From assembly GCF_000772105.1 (NCBI RefSeq), contig NZ_CP009354.1:372001-436000 (forward strand): a DNA stretch of 64,000 bases, read 5' to 3'. Numbering within the stretch: position 1 is the first letter of the stretch; the number at the start of each line of letters is the position of its first letter. This document shows, piece after piece, positions 1 to 9,249 of the stretch. The notes beneath the pieces are model-generated. The model was not told the origin of the DNA. It saw nothing but the letters and a program-made list of their open reading frames with translations, and searched no databases. Made by a program: the position numbers and the translations under genes. Source of the DNA: Vibrio tubiashii ATCC 19109 (GTDB lineage: Bacteria > Pseudomonadota > Gammaproteobacteria > Enterobacterales > Vibrionaceae).

Positions 1-101
1 TTTTCTTTTAGGGTGCGAATTCTACCACCTAATGATTTCAATATCACTGCTTAACAATTGTCTTAGGACAAGGTTTTTGCGCTAAATATTAATTTTTTGG
101 A

Positions 102-185
102 TCGAAATAAATGGACATGAATGTTTCGACTTGACTATAATTTCTTTCAGTTCGAAACTTGAATGTATAAATTAAATGTCGAAAC
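102..185. promoter_or_regulatory. Cluster of TCGAAA/TTTCGA boxes, probable DeoR-family operator
   Basis: TCGAAA occurs at 102-107, TTTCGA at 124-129, TCGAAA at 152-157 and again at 179-184 just inside the gene. The second and third form an inverted pair (GTTTCGA / TCGAAAC). They bracket the putative -35/-10 elements. DeoR/GlpR-family proteins are known to bind operators with TTCG/CGAA cores, so the adjacent regulator is the likely ligand. The regulator may also act on glmS, which lies 82 bases behind it. Confidence 0.4.
112..141 (+). promoter_or_regulatory. Sigma-70 promoter of the DeoR-type regulator gene
   Basis: TGGACA at 112-117 and a perfect TATAAT at 136-141 are separated by 18 bp, giving a start of transcription about 25-30 bases before the ATG at 176. 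The promoter lies among TCGAAA half sites (see operator entry), which suggests autoregulation. Assignment is from motif reading only. Confidence 0.5.
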
Positions 186-937
186 GAAACACTCAGCTAA
201 GAAGACACGCTATTTCTAATCTAGTAAATGAGAAAGGAGAGGTCAGCGTTGAAGCACTTTCTGTTCAATTTGAAACCTCTGAGGTGACGATTAGAAAGGA
301 TCTTGCTTCGCTAGAAAAAAATGGTCAGCTTCTTCGTCGCTATGGTGGTGCGATTGCCTTACCCAAAGAAGTGGTAAGCGACGAAATGAACGAAAATGTT
401 TCGATTCGAAAGAACGAATTGGCGGAGGCGGCGGTTAAGCTGATCCGCGAGCATAACCGTATTGTGATCGACAGTGGCAGTACAACTGGCGCTCTGATCA
501 AAATGCTTGATGGCATGCGCGGTTTGGTGGTGATGACCAATTCTCTTAATGTCGCTAACGCGCTGAATGAGCTTGAAAGCGAACCGACTCTATTGATGAC
601 AGGCGGAACTTGGGATGCACACTCTGAGTCGTTTCAAGGTCAAGTTGCAGAATCTGTTCTACGCTCATATGACTTTGACCAGTTATTTATTGGCGCAGAC
701 GGTGTCGATCTTGAGCGCGGGACCACCACCTTCAATGAGCTCGTTGGCCTAAGTAAAGTGATGGCTGAGGTGTCACGCGAGGTCATCGTCATGGTCGAGT
801 CGGAAAAGATCGGCAGAAAGATCCCTAACTTAGAGTTAGCTTGGGATGCCATCGATATCTTGATTACCAACAAAGACTTAGACCCAGAGTTAAAAACAAA
901 AATTGAATCTCATGGCGTCAAAGTGCTTTGTGCATAA
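176..937 (+). CDS. DeoR/GlpR-family sugar-phosphate-responsive transcriptional regulator
   Basis: A 253-residue protein with the usual DeoR plan: an N-terminal winged helix (about residues 5-60, containing VTIRKDL and the RRYGGA wing) followed by a DeoRC sensor domain with the DSGSTT, TNSL and GADGV motifs that bind a phosphorylated sugar. It sits directly upstream of glmS in the same orientation, so control of amino-sugar synthesis or use is the natural guess; in V. cholerae a DeoR-family gene is likewise next to glmS. No glmS ribozyme-like leader is seen, which leaves this protein as the visible local regulator. The ligand is not determinable from sequence. The ATG at 176 was chosen because the family N-terminus begins there, although no strong ribosome binding site precedes it. 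Confidence 0.88.
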   Translation: MSKRNTQLRRHAISNLVNEKGEVSVEALSVQFETSEVTIRKDLASLEKNGQLLRRYGGAIALPKEVVSDEMNENVSIRKNELAEAAVKLIREHNRIVIDSGSTTGALIKMLDGMRGLVVMTNSLNVANALNELESEPTLLMTGGTWDAHSESFQGQVAESVLRSYDFDQLFIGADGVDLERGTTTFNELVGLSKVMAEVSREVIVMVESEKIGRKIPNLELAWDAIDILITNKDLDPELKTKIESHGVKVLCA

Positions 938-1019
938 CGTTAAACAAATTTTTTAATCTTACTTCTCCGAATCTGGCCTTTGCTTGCTGCCTATCGGAAT
1001 CAACAAATTGGAGTTGAAT

Positions 1020-2852
1020 ATGTGTGGAATCGTCGGTGCTGTTGCACAACGAGATGTCGCTGAAATTTTAGTAGAAGGATTACGTCGCCTTGAATACCGT
1101 GGTTATGATTCTGCGGGTGTGGCGATTGTTGATGGTGAGTCAAACCTAACTCGCGTCCGTCGCCTTGGTAAAGTGCAAGAGCTAGCAGACGCGGTAGATT
1201 CGGCACAAGTTGTCGGCGGCACAGGTATTGCGCACACTCGCTGGGCGACTCATGGTGAACCTTCTGAAGCGAATGCCCACCCACATATGTCAGGCGACAT
1301 TGCAGTGGTGCACAACGGTATTATTGAAAACCACGAAGAACTGCGTGAGCTACTTAAGTCTCGCGGTTATGTATTTGAGTCTCAAACAGATACTGAAGTA
1401 ATCGCTCATATGGTTGAGTGGGAGCTGCGTAGCTCTGAGACACTATTGGAAGCAGTCCAAAAGACCGCGAAGCAACTTGAAGGTGCTTACGGCACTGTGG
1501 CATTGGATCGTAAAGATCCTTCGCGTATTGTCGTAGCTCGTTCAGGCAGCCCAATCGTGATTGGTTTTGGTGTTGGTGAGAACTTCCTTGCCTCTGACCA
1601 ACTTGCTCTGCTTAACGTGACTCGCCGCTTTATGTATCTAGAAGAAGGTGACGTTGCGGAAATCACTCGCCGTGAAGTAACGGTATTTGATGCTTCAGGT
1701 GAGCGTGTAGAACGTGAGATTACGGAATCTAACGCTGAGCATGATGCGGGTGACAAAGGCCAGTACCGTCACTTCATGCAAAAAGAGATTTATGAGCAGC
1801 CAACGGCACTGATCAACACCATGGAAGGCCGTATTACGGCAGACTCTGTGGTAACAGAAGCTATCGGTGTTAACGCAGCGGAAATCCTAAGCAAAGTCGA
1901 GCATGTACAAATTGTTGCGTGTGGTACTTCTTACAATGCAGGTATGACAGCTCGTTACTGGTTTGAAGATCTCGCTGGCGTAAGCTGTGACGTAGAAATT
2001 GCTTCTGAGTTCCGTTACCGCAAATTTGTGACGCGTCCTAACAGTCTGTTAATCACGCTTTCTCAATCCGGTGAAACGGCTGATACCTTGGCAGCTCTGC
2101 GCCTAGCTAAAGAGAAAGGCTATATGGCTGCAATGACGATTTGTAACGTTGCTGGCTCTTCGCTGGTTCGTGAGTCTGATTTTGCCTTTATGACACGTGC
2201 TGGCGTAGAGATCGGTGTGGCGTCAACCAAAGCCTTTACCACTCAGCTTTCAGCCTTACTGATGTTAGTGACTGCGCTAGGTAAGCAACAAAATCGTATC
2301 AGCAAAGAAAAAGAGCAAGAGATTGTTGAAGCGCTGCATGCACTACCTAAGCAAATCAATGCTGCTCTCTCTTTTGAGAAAGACATTGAAGAGTTGGCGA
2401 CAGATTTTGCTGACAAGCACCATACACTGTTCTTAGGTCGTGGTGAGTTTTACCCGATTGCTATGGAAGCCTCTCTTAAACTAAAAGAGATCTCTTACAT
2501 CCACGCTGAAGCATACGCAGCAGGCGAACTAAAGCACGGTCCACTGGCGCTGATTGATGCTGATATGCCAGTTGTTGTGGTCGCGCCAAGTAACGAGTTG
2601 TTAGAGAAGCTAAAATCGAACGTTGAAGAAGTTCGTGCACGTGGTGGTTTATTATATGTATTCGCCGATGCAGATGCGGGCTTTGAAGCTGATGAGACAA
2701 TGAAGATCATCACTATGCCGCACGTCAGCGAGATCACGGCACCGATTTACTACACCATCCCGATGCAGCTTCTGTCTTACTACGTTGCTTTGATTAAAGG
2801 AACGGATGTGGACCAACCACGTAACCTAGCGAAAGCGGTGACGGTTGAGTAA
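1020..2852 (+). CDS. glmS: Glutamine--fructose-6-phosphate aminotransferase (isomerizing)
   Basis: GlmS converts fructose-6-phosphate and glutamine to glucosamine-6-phosphate, the first step to UDP-GlcNAc for peptidoglycan and LPS. The start is placed at 1020 because the mature enzyme must begin Met-Cys: the MCGIVGAV N-terminus supplies the catalytic Cys of the class II glutaminase domain, and GGAG at 1010-1013 is correctly spaced; an upstream in-frame ATG at 984 would bury the Cys. The C-terminal half has two SIS domains (for example [15 protein letters not shown]) and the ending LAKAVTVE is typical. Length (610 residues) is standard. It is followed by a strong terminator. Confidence 0.97.
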   Translation: MCGIVGAVAQRDVAEILVEGLRRLEYRGYDSAGVAIVDGESNLTRVRRLGKVQELADAVDSAQVVGGTGIAHTRWATHGEPSEANAHPHMSGDIAVVHNGIIENHEELRELLKSRGYVFESQTDTEVIAHMVEWELRSSETLLEAVQKTAKQLEGAYGTVALDRKDPSRIVVARSGSPIVIGFGVGENFLASDQLALLNVTRRFMYLEEGDVAEITRREVTVFDASGERVEREITESNAEHDAGDKGQYRHFMQKEIYEQPTALINTMEGRITADSVVTEAIGVNAAEILSKVEHVQIVACGTSYNAGMTARYWFEDLAGVSCDVEIASEFRYRKFVTRPNSLLITLSQSGETADTLAALRLAKEKGYMAAMTICNVAGSSLVRESDFAFMTRAGVEIGVASTKAFTTQLSALLMLVTALGKQQNRISKEKEQEIVEALHALPKQINAALSFEKDIEELATDFADKHHTLFLGRGEFYPIAMEASLKLKEISYIHAEAYAAGELKHGPLALIDADMPVVVVAPSNELLEKLKSNVEEVRARGGLLYVFADADAGFEADETMKIITMPHVSEITAPIYYTIPMQLLSYYVALIKGTDVDQPRNLAKAVTVE

Positions 2853-2879
2853 CAGTCTAGCGAAGGCTAGCAATTAGAA

Positions 2880-2909
2880 AATGGTGGCTGTTAGGCCACC
2901 ATTTTTGTT
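2880..2909 (+). terminator. Rho-independent terminator after glmS
   Basis: ATGGTGGC (2881-2888) pairs with GCCACCAT (2895-2902) and is followed by TTTTTGTTT. It also separates glmS from the convergent gene ending at 2933. Confidence 0.85.
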
Positions 2910-2932
2910 TACATGCCCTGTTAGAAACTAGG

Positions 2933-4123
2933 TCAACCATTGGCAGGATAGAGGGTAATTGGGCCAAGAAACATAGACTGGTCGCTCGGAGCAAGAATCT
3001 GCGGTAAGCCATTCCCTTTCTCTAGGCTGCGAACATACGTGCAGTGTACTTCTAGCACTGGTACGTTAGCTGCACTTGGGTAGGCTGGTTTTTTGACAAT
3101 TCTGTCTACCGTTAACTGCGCAGCAGGAGGCAACAAAAACTCGGCTTGGACTGCGATTGCCGATTCTTGGTCTTTGAATTCCATCAGTTTGGCGAGATTC
3201 TCATAGCCTTGCTTCATCTTATTTCTTCGGCGTCTTTCAAGGTAGAGCGTTTTGCTTTTCTCTATCACATCAGTGACGTATTTCTTTTCGTAATCAGGGA
3301 TGCTTTTAATTGAATTGTCGTTTAGATTTAATAGTCTTACTGCTGTCTCATCTAATCGGTTAGCTAAGTTAGTACTGTTGTAACCGCTAAATGCACTGAT
3401 ATTGACCCCTTGAGCACGACGTATAACGAAGTTAAGGATACCTTCGGTGTTTTTGTAAACAGGGAAGCAGGCTCCCTCAATAAACCCTTTGTGGAAGCTG
3501 CATGATAAGTAGCGACTACTTTTTATTGTCCCAACCGGACCTTTAGGATTGGCGCCGTTGACTATTTCATTGGCGTACTTCCACCAAGCCGAGTTTTGCG
3601 GATTTGGCACGGTAATTTGGCGATAGACGGGTACATCAACGCGCGTAGTTGAGTTCTGTCCCCACTTTTTGTAAGCCCGCCAGACTTTAACTGCGTCATC
3701 TTTAAGCTGGTTGCCTTTAGTGGTGTAGCCGGTCATCTCAGTATTGATGGTGTTAGAGTTGAACGTATAAAAAGACAGAGCTGTCACCATCTCCATTTGT
3801 TCAATCAAAGCTTGTTGCTCGAGGTCAGTAATACGAGCGCTGACGCTGTCAGGCACAGACCAGCGATGTCTCATACTTTGTGCCACCTTGTATTGATTGA
3901 CAAAGCCTCTCATCATGTCCATCCACTCAGTGGGGCTATTGTTCTGGCAGTGTTGTCTATATGAGGTTTGTGTGAGATTTAGTGCCATCTGATGGAGTGC
4001 GTCTAAACACTCTTTCTCAGCCGCTTGATTAATTTTGAGGTATTTGAGCCTTTTCGTAAGGTTACCGACTCCCACAGATCTTAACTGCTCGTAGCGATAT
4101 TCATCGTAACCGCCTATTTCCAT
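2933..4123 (-). CDS. Putative mono-ADP-ribosyltransferase-type protein
   Basis: A 396-residue protein without signal peptide. The N-terminal ~130 residues are helical and unrecognised. The rest shows the ordered signature of the ARTT-type ADP-ribosyltransferase fold: a strand with VPVYRQ (Arg about 168), then YLSCSF in the place of the S-T-S motif (about 206-210), then ILNFVIRRAQGVNISAFS, and finally QAEFLLPP (about 326-333) where the catalytic Glu sits in a Q-x-E (or E-x-E) context. An insertion of roughly 80 charged residues separates GVNISAFS from QAEF, longer than in typical members. ATG at 4123 is preferred to a TTG at 4141 because AAGGA lies 7 bases before it. It is monocistronic, between glmS and a HAD gene, with no obvious immunity partner. 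The target and delivery route are unknown; assignment rests on motif order, not a search. Confidence 0.6.
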   Translation of the reverse strand: MEIGGYDEYRYEQLRSVGVGNLTKRLKYLKINQAAEKECLDALHQMALNLTQTSYRQHCQNNSPTEWMDMMRGFVNQYKVAQSMRHRWSVPDSVSARITDLEQQALIEQMEMVTALSFYTFNSNTINTEMTGYTTKGNQLKDDAVKVWRAYKKWGQNSTTRVDVPVYRQITVPNPQNSAWWKYANEIVNGANPKGPVGTIKSSRYLSCSFHKGFIEGACFPVYKNTEGILNFVIRRAQGVNISAFSGYNSTNLANRLDETAVRLLNLNDNSIKSIPDYEKKYVTDVIEKSKTLYLERRRRNKMKQGYENLAKLMEFKDQESAIAVQAEFLLPPAAQLTVDRIVKKPAYPSAANVPVLEVHCTYVRSLEKGNGLPQILAPSDQSMFLGPITLYPANG

Positions 4124-4355
4124 TTTATTTTCCTTATCCAACTGACTTTATATTTGGAGCTCTAATTCTCATCTCAACTACGATTACTTTGCGTGAGGCG
4201 AAAACTGGCTCCATTTAAACTATCAACTTAGATGCAGTTGCATAGGCTGACAACGGAGCTTAGCCAAATTGATTTGGTGCTTTGGTTGTAATCCTACATG
4301 GGTCTAATAGTTGGAAGGATTTAACTTTCAATTTGTCATCAGGAATTGAGGCTAA

Positions 4356-5009
4356 TTACTGATCTATCAGCATATTTAGATGCGGAATAACCTGTTCTAA
4401 TGAATTCATAACAATAGCTTCTGTGTTTACTTCGTCTGATGGAGCAACGAGATCTGGCACCATGACCACAGGGCAACCCGCAGCCAGTGCCGCTTTTACT
4501 CCGTTATTAGAGTCTTCTAAAACTAAACACTGTTCGGCTTCCAAACCGAGGCGAGTGTATGCCATTTGGTAGCAGTCAGGGTAAGGTTTACCGCGTTCGA
4601 CATCTTCTGCTGTGATGACTAAATCAAACTGAGGTAGGTAGTCGCTGGTGGCGAAGTTGTATTTGACCTCAGCAAGGTGTGAGGAGGTGACAATGGCTGT
4701 TGCGAGTCCACGTCGCTTAATGTCTTGGAATAGTTGGTCAAAACCGGGTTTGAAAGCGATGCCATTGGATCTTAAGCGATGAAAATGGTCGTCGCGAACC
4801 TGTTTATAGCGTGACAGATCGAGTGCATTTTGAAAGTGCTCTGCGAGAATCCGTTCGCACTCAGGGTCTTGAACACCGATGAATTGTTGATAGAAGTCGT
4901 CGCTTAAATCGAGATTTTGTTCACTAGCGGCATACTGCCAGCTCAGTTTGTAGATGGACTCGGTATCAAAGATAAGCCCATCCATATCGAAAAGAACCGC
5001 TTTTAACAT
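4356..5009 (-). CDS. HAD-superfamily phosphatase, beta-phosphoglucomutase-like (CbbY/GppP group)
   Basis: A 217-residue HAD subfamily IA protein. Motif I is DMDGL (nucleophile Asp about 8 and general acid Asp two on), motif II is the VTSS segment near residue 109, the motif III Lys lies in the GKPYPD stretch, and motif IV is EDSNNG. A helical cap lies between motifs I and II. Members hydrolyse or transfer sugar phosphates. It lies in the same direction as, and 55 bases downstream of, mtlR, so it may be the last gene of the mannitol cluster and could act on a hexitol or fructose phosphate, but the exact substrate is not evident. Confidence 0.85.
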   Translation of the reverse strand: MLKAVLFDMDGLIFDTESIYKLSWQYAASEQNLDLSDDFYQQFIGVQDPECERILAEHFQNALDLSRYKQVRDDHFHRLRSNGIAFKPGFDQLFQDIKRRGLATAIVTSSHLAEVKYNFATSDYLPQFDLVITAEDVERGKPYPDCYQMAYTRLGLEAEQCLVLEDSNNGVKAALAAGCPVVMVPDLVAPSDEVNTEAIVMNSLEQVIPHLNMLIDQ

Positions 5010-5064
5010 GATGTCTCCTGTTGTAAGTCAATAGGAGGCTGACAATGGTAAGTCGTCGTTGTTA

Positions 5065-5595
5065 TTAGAATGGGCTCTCTTTGTCGAGTTCATTACATAT
5101 CTCGACAATTGCCAGTGAGAGCCCTGACTTTATGATCTGTTGTTGACGTTGAAGCTGTAGCTGGTAGAAATCAAGATCTATGTCGTCATCAGGTTCGGCG
5201 ACTTCAAGCTGTACCATGCCCATTTTTTTAACCAAGTTGAGCTTTTTGATTGGTTGTAAAACGTTAGGATCAGTGAACTGATAATCAGCAGCGTCACTGT
5301 TAAGTTCATTTTTAATTCTGATGATGTCTTCTATGTCGTGATAGACATCATTAGGTAGAACACCTAAGCCAAACAGTAACTTCAAACGGACAGATAAATC
5401 GCCTAATGGACCGGAGTCATGGAGCAACGGACCAACAACCGACTGCACCGCAAAGTTATCTTTCTGAAAGATTCTTTGCATCAGTGCATCAATTGAGTCA
5501 TTAAATACGTCAACGGCAGCAATAAAAAAGCCGCGTACCGATGGGGCGCTATTTAATCGCTCTATAATGTCGGTTTCATTAATTTTGTCTGCCAT
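5065..5595 (-). CDS. mtlR: Mannitol operon repressor MtlR
   Basis: A 176-residue member of the small MtlR/FumE family known to repress the mannitol operon in enterics. It contains the conserved GPLGDLSVRLKLLFGLG stretch (about residues 63-80) followed by an ELN..ADYQFTD segment. It has no recognisable helix-turn-helix, as is usual for this family. The gene is third in the order mtlA-mtlD-mtlR, 59 bases behind mtlD, the same order as in E. coli and V. cholerae, which supports the name. The start ATG at 5595 gives the family's normal length. Confidence 0.92.
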   Translation of the reverse strand: MADKINETDIIERLNSAPSVRGFFIAAVDVFNDSIDALMQRIFQKDNFAVQSVVGPLLHDSGPLGDLSVRLKLLFGLGVLPNDVYHDIEDIIRIKNELNSDAADYQFTDPNVLQPIKKLNLVKKMGMVQLEVAEPDDDIDLDFYQLQLQRQQQIIKSGLSLAIVEICNELDKESPF

Positions 5596-5654
5596 ATACT
5601 GAACTAAAACTTTTTGTTGATAGAGGAGGAGAGTTCTCCTCCCCGTATTTGTTG

Positions 5655-6803
5655 TTATAGTGCTGCGAAAAAGGATTCGATTTGCGCGACTTCTTCGCTG
5701 TTTTCATCCAAACCTGTGTACCTTGCTAGCGTGTGGCGAATGCCATGTTCTTGCAAAGAGGTTTGTAGCTCAATTGCTTGTGGGTCATCCTCACTCTTAT
5801 ACTTGAGAGCTGCGGCGATACCCTTTAAAAGCGTTTGATTTTCAGTGCCATACTCAATTGTACCTAGTAATGGCTTCACTAATCTATCATTTGCGCCTAA
5901 TTTGCGAATTGGTTGGCGGCCAACGCGGTCGACTTCATCAACCAAATATGGATTAGCGAATCGACTTAGAATTTTTTCGATATAAGCGTTGTGTAATTCG
6001 CGATCAAAGCCATAGCGACGAATCAGGACTTCACCACTTTCGAACATTGCTTGTTTTACATCCGCTCTAATGTCTGGGTCTTCAATAGCCTGACGAATGG
6101 TTTGGTGACCATTCAAGCAACCTAAATAAGCCGTGATGCAGTGACCAGTATTGAGAGTAAACAACTTACGCTCAACGAAGGCCATTAGGTTATCGGTTTT
6201 CTCCATTCCAGAAATGTCGGGAATTTCACCTTTAAACTGCTGCTCGTCAACAATCCACTCGCTAAAGCTTTCAACAGTGACTTCAAGTGGATCATCGTTG
6301 GCGGCTTCTGCGGGTGGCACAATACGGTCAACGGCTGAGTCGACAAAGCCAACCAAGTCATCAGCTTTACCATGCAGTGTGTTATCTAGGTGTTTATAGA
6401 CTTCGCCTTTGAGGTGAGTGGTGCCACGAACCATGTTTTCGCAGGCGATAATATTGAGCGGTGATTCATTACCAGATTCAAAGCGCTTTGTGATACCTGT
6501 TGCGATCGTTTTCGCAATGATATCCAACACATTTGGACCAACGGCGGTGGTGACCAAATCGGTTTTCGCTATACGTTCAATCACATCTTCACTTGCTGAG
6601 TTGACCGCAGTCACGTGAGTAACGGTCTCGATTTGGCACTCAGTGCCCACAACTTTAACCTTGTACTCTTGTTTGTGACTGAGTTGATCGACAAGCGGAG
6701 TATCCACATCGGCGAACGTGACTTCAACATCCGCGTCAGCAAGTAGCTTTCCAATAAAACCGCGACCGATATTGCCTGCACCAAAATGAACTGCATTTTT
6801 CAT
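5655..6803 (-). CDS. mtlD: Mannitol-1-phosphate 5-dehydrogenase
   Basis: A 382-residue polyol-specific long-chain dehydrogenase that oxidises mannitol-1-phosphate to fructose-6-phosphate with NAD. The N-terminal Rossmann motif is [13 protein letters not shown]; the catalytic-domain signature containing [16 protein letters not shown] (about residues 212-230) with the Lys of the active site region is present. The length matches the E. coli enzyme. It follows mtlA after a 114-base gap that holds an imperfect stem (GAGG..ACTG / CAGT..CCTC, about 6850-6882), which could set transporter-to-enzyme ratio. Confidence 0.96.
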   Translation of the reverse strand: MKNAVHFGAGNIGRGFIGKLLADADVEVTFADVDTPLVDQLSHKQEYKVKVVGTECQIETVTHVTAVNSASEDVIERIAKTDLVTTAVGPNVLDIIAKTIATGITKRFESGNESPLNIIACENMVRGTTHLKGEVYKHLDNTLHGKADDLVGFVDSAVDRIVPPAEAANDDPLEVTVESFSEWIVDEQQFKGEIPDISGMEKTDNLMAFVERKLFTLNTGHCITAYLGCLNGHQTIRQAIEDPDIRADVKQAMFESGEVLIRRYGFDRELHNAYIEKILSRFANPYLVDEVDRVGRQPIRKLGANDRLVKPLLGTIEYGTENQTLLKGIAAALKYKSEDDPQAIELQTSLQEHGIRHTLARYTGLDENSEEVAQIESFFAAL

Positions 6804-6917
6804 AATTTACCTACCAAATAAAAGAATAAAAACTAACGACTCTAGGGGGAGGCCAACTGCATAGGGGGTGACAGTCGACCTCGTTTGCTCTCAGGAACAA
6901 AGGTTTTGAGTGAAGGA

Positions 6918-8870
6918 TTAAGCGGCTTGTGGATTCCCTAAAATATTGAGAATCTTGGCCACATCTTGAGTGCTGGTTAGCGTTTCAATCGCTTCAGGCT
7001 CATCGAGTGCATTAGTGATGGTAGTGATCACTTGAATGTGTTCATCATTTTTAGCGGCAATACCAATAACCAGTTTGGCGACATCACCTTGGTCATCAGT
7101 AAATTGAATACCTGCTGGATATTGGCAGATGACAATACCGGTTTTCTTTACTTTGTCTTTTGCTTCAATGGTACCGTGAGGGACAGCAATAGACTCGCCT
7201 AAATAAGTTGGGACCAATTTCTCGCGCTCAAACATGGCATCAACGTATTCTGGTTCTACGTAGCCCATTTCAACCAGTTTGTTACCTGCAAAACGAATCG
7301 CGTCTTCTTTGTTGCTAGCGGTTAATCCTAGATGGATGTTTTCTGGTGCGATTTGGAAAACAGAAGGCTGCTGCGGCTCATAGCTGTCATCATTGGCTGC
7401 GAGTACAGAGACTTTGGCGTTGTGCTCATCATTTGCGGCTGCCCCTTTCTGAGCAGCAAGAAGCTTAGTGACGAGTTGGTTGTACATTTCACTGTTTAAG
7501 AAGTTAGTCAGAGAAATATGGTGGGCATTCGGAGCATGCTTGCGAGCACGATCCGTTAGATCTTTGTGGGTAATCACGATATCAGCGCTCTCAGTTAGGC
7601 TATTAATGGCTAGATTGTTTACACCAATGTTTAGACCTGCATCTTGGACTTTTTTACGCAGCATGCTCGCGCCCATCGCGCTAGAGCCCATACCAGCGTC
7701 ACAAGCGACAATAATGCTGGTTACGTTTGCAAGATCGATGTTGCCTTTGTTTTGAGCGTTGACTGTTGATTCTGATTTTGCGCCAGACTTCATTTCTTTC
7801 ATTTGCGAAGTGGCTTTTTCTAATGCCGCTTTGTCGCCATCTTCTTCCGTTGATGTTTGAGTTTTCATCAGCAAGGCAGCAACTGTAAATGAAACACCAG
7901 TAGCGGCTGCAATAGAAGCTAATACACCAACGATAGAGCCTTTCTGCGTCATCAATAGAATGGCAAAAATAGAACCTGGAGAAGCTGGAGAGACGATACC
8001 CGCATTAAACATGACGAGTACGAATACGCCTGTCATACCGCCAGCAATTGCAGCTAGGATAAGACGCGGGTTCATTAGGATATACGGGAAGTAAATCTCG
8101 TGGATACCGCCAAAGAAGTGAATGATTGAAGCTCCACCTGCAGTTTGACGAGCAGTACCTTTACCGAAAACCATGTAAGCCAACAGAATACCTAAACCAG
8201 GACCTGGGTTTGCTTCGATTAGGAAAAAGATCGACTGACCGGCTTCAGAAGCTTGCTGAATACCTAGTGGTGAGAATATTCCGTGGTTGATCGCATTGTT
8301 GAGGAACAGAATCTTCGCTGGCTCAACAAAAATAGAGGTCAAAGGTAGAAGGTGTGCTGAGACTAGGAAGTTAACGCCAGCCGCTAGGCCACCAGAAAGA
8401 ATTTTGACAAAAGGTCCAATGAACATGAATGCCAAAATAGCGCATAGCATACCGATGATGCCAGCAGAGAAGTTGTTGACCAACATTTCAAAGCCGCTTT
8501 TCACTTTGCCATCAATGTAGTTGTCGAATTTCTTAATTGCCCAACCACCCAGAGGGCCGACCATCATCGCGCCCATAAACATTGGTATATCAGTACCAAC
8601 GATGACGCCCATGGTCGTGATGGCACCAACAACCGCACCACGATCGCCACCAACAAGTTTACCACCGGTATAACCGATAAGGAGCGGTAGTAAGTAAGTG
8701 ATCATTGGGCCAACCATAGCTGCTAGCGTTTCATTAGGTAGCCAGCCAGTTGGAATAAAGAGTGCCGTGATAAAGCCCCATGCGATAAACGCACCGATAT
8801 TCGGCATTACCATGTTAGACAGAAAACGACCAAAATTTTGTATCTTGATCTTAGCATCTGGTGATATCAT
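6918..8870 (-). CDS. mtlA: PTS mannitol transporter, fused EIICBA
   Basis: Membrane permease that takes up and phosphorylates mannitol. Order of domains: IIC with about eight membrane segments (residues 1-340), IIB with the phospho-Cys motif VACDAGMGSSAMG (about 390-402), and IIA at the C-terminus with HLGLTA and AVPHGTIEAKD carrying the phospho-His. A linker rich in Lys/Ser and Asn separates IIC and IIB. Length 650 residues. ATG at 8870 is chosen over an upstream in-frame codon at 8948: it is preceded by GGGGA and gives the conserved N-terminus. The gene heads the mtl cluster, and its leader is complex (see the ncRNA, promoter and CRP entries). Confidence 0.96.
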   Translation of the reverse strand: MISPDAKIKIQNFGRFLSNMVMPNIGAFIAWGFITALFIPTGWLPNETLAAMVGPMITYLLPLLIGYTGGKLVGGDRGAVVGAITTMGVIVGTDIPMFMGAMMVGPLGGWAIKKFDNYIDGKVKSGFEMLVNNFSAGIIGMLCAILAFMFIGPFVKILSGGLAAGVNFLVSAHLLPLTSIFVEPAKILFLNNAINHGIFSPLGIQQASEAGQSIFFLIEANPGPGLGILLAYMVFGKGTARQTAGGASIIHFFGGIHEIYFPYILMNPRLILAAIAGGMTGVFVLVMFNAGIVSPASPGSIFAILLMTQKGSIVGVLASIAAATGVSFTVAALLMKTQTSTEEDGDKAALEKATSQMKEMKSGAKSESTVNAQNKGNIDLANVTSIIVACDAGMGSSAMGASMLRKKVQDAGLNIGVNNLAINSLTESADIVITHKDLTDRARKHAPNAHHISLTNFLNSEMYNQLVTKLLAAQKGAAANDEHNAKVSVLAANDDSYEPQQPSVFQIAPENIHLGLTASNKEDAIRFAGNKLVEMGYVEPEYVDAMFEREKLVPTYLGESIAVPHGTIEAKDKVKKTGIVICQYPAGIQFTDDQGDVAKLVIGIAAKNDEHIQVITTITNALDEPEAIETLTSTQDVAKILNILGNPQAA

Positions 8871-8874
8871 AAGA

Positions 8875-8998
8875 GTTCCCCGTTCGATGTTCTGATGAAT
8901 ATTGTAGTAGTACGGTTCGCCAAAACCGCTTGATTGCTTAGTACCCAATCAATTTACCACACAAATTCAGTTTGGAACTGACAACGGGTTTTTTGTGA
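8875..8998 (+). ncRNA. Candidate MtlS antisense RNA opposite the mtlA leader
   Basis: In V. cholerae the cis-antisense RNA MtlS is encoded opposite the mtlA 5' untranslated region and represses mtlA translation. The equivalent stretch here contains several stems readable on either strand: CGGTT..AACCG near 8913-8927, TTGATTG..CAATCAA near 8930-8952 and CAGTT..AACTG at 8968-8980 followed by ACAACGGGTTTTTT, a possible plus-strand stop. The boundaries are approximate and I cannot identify a convincing plus-strand promoter, so this is a positional inference rather than a sequence match. Confidence 0.35.
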
Positions 8999-9071
8999 TT
9001 AGTCGCAAATAAAACACTTCTACCTAATAGTATTTAAGCGATCTAGTTCAAGTATTTCGTGTGTAACTTTT

Positions 9072-9100
9072 TTACAAATTAGAACTTACTCTTTTGTCAA
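9072..9100 (-). promoter_or_regulatory. Candidate mtlA promoter
   Basis: On the minus strand a perfect TTGACA (9100-9095) is followed after 17 bases by TTGTAA (9077-9072), a weak -10. A weak -10 would fit an activator-dependent promoter, with CRP-like palindromes 55-190 bases upstream. It would give an mtlA leader of about 190 bases. Confidence 0.3.
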
Positions 9101-9153
9101 TAAATATTAGTCGATCAATATCTTGTTTTTGATTTTTTAATATCTCAATGCTT

Positions 9154-9169
9154 GGTGATCTAGATCACC
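9154..9169. promoter_or_regulatory. CRP-like palindrome upstream of mtlA (proximal)
   Basis: GGTGATCTAGATCACC is a perfect 16-base palindrome with the CRP half-site spacing (GGTGA-6-TCACC) and differs from consensus in one base per half. It lies upstream of the candidate mtlA promoter, consistent with catabolite control of mannitol use. Confidence 0.55.
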
Positions 9170-9249
9170 TTGTGTCTTCTTTGATTATTCGAATTAACTA
9201 TTAATGTGATCTTTGTTTGATTTTGTTGTGGGGTGGTTAGGCGTGTGAT

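Noticed and set aside
938..1019. glmS ribozyme/riboswitch
   Set aside because: The gap between the regulator and glmS is only 82 bases, too short and without the ribozyme's conserved core; that ribozyme is a Gram-positive feature.
2853..2932. Tn7-type insertion at the glmS end
   Set aside because: The site downstream of glmS is the classical Tn7 target, but no TGTGGGCGGACA-type ends, repeats or tns genes are visible near the ADP-ribosyltransferase-like gene.
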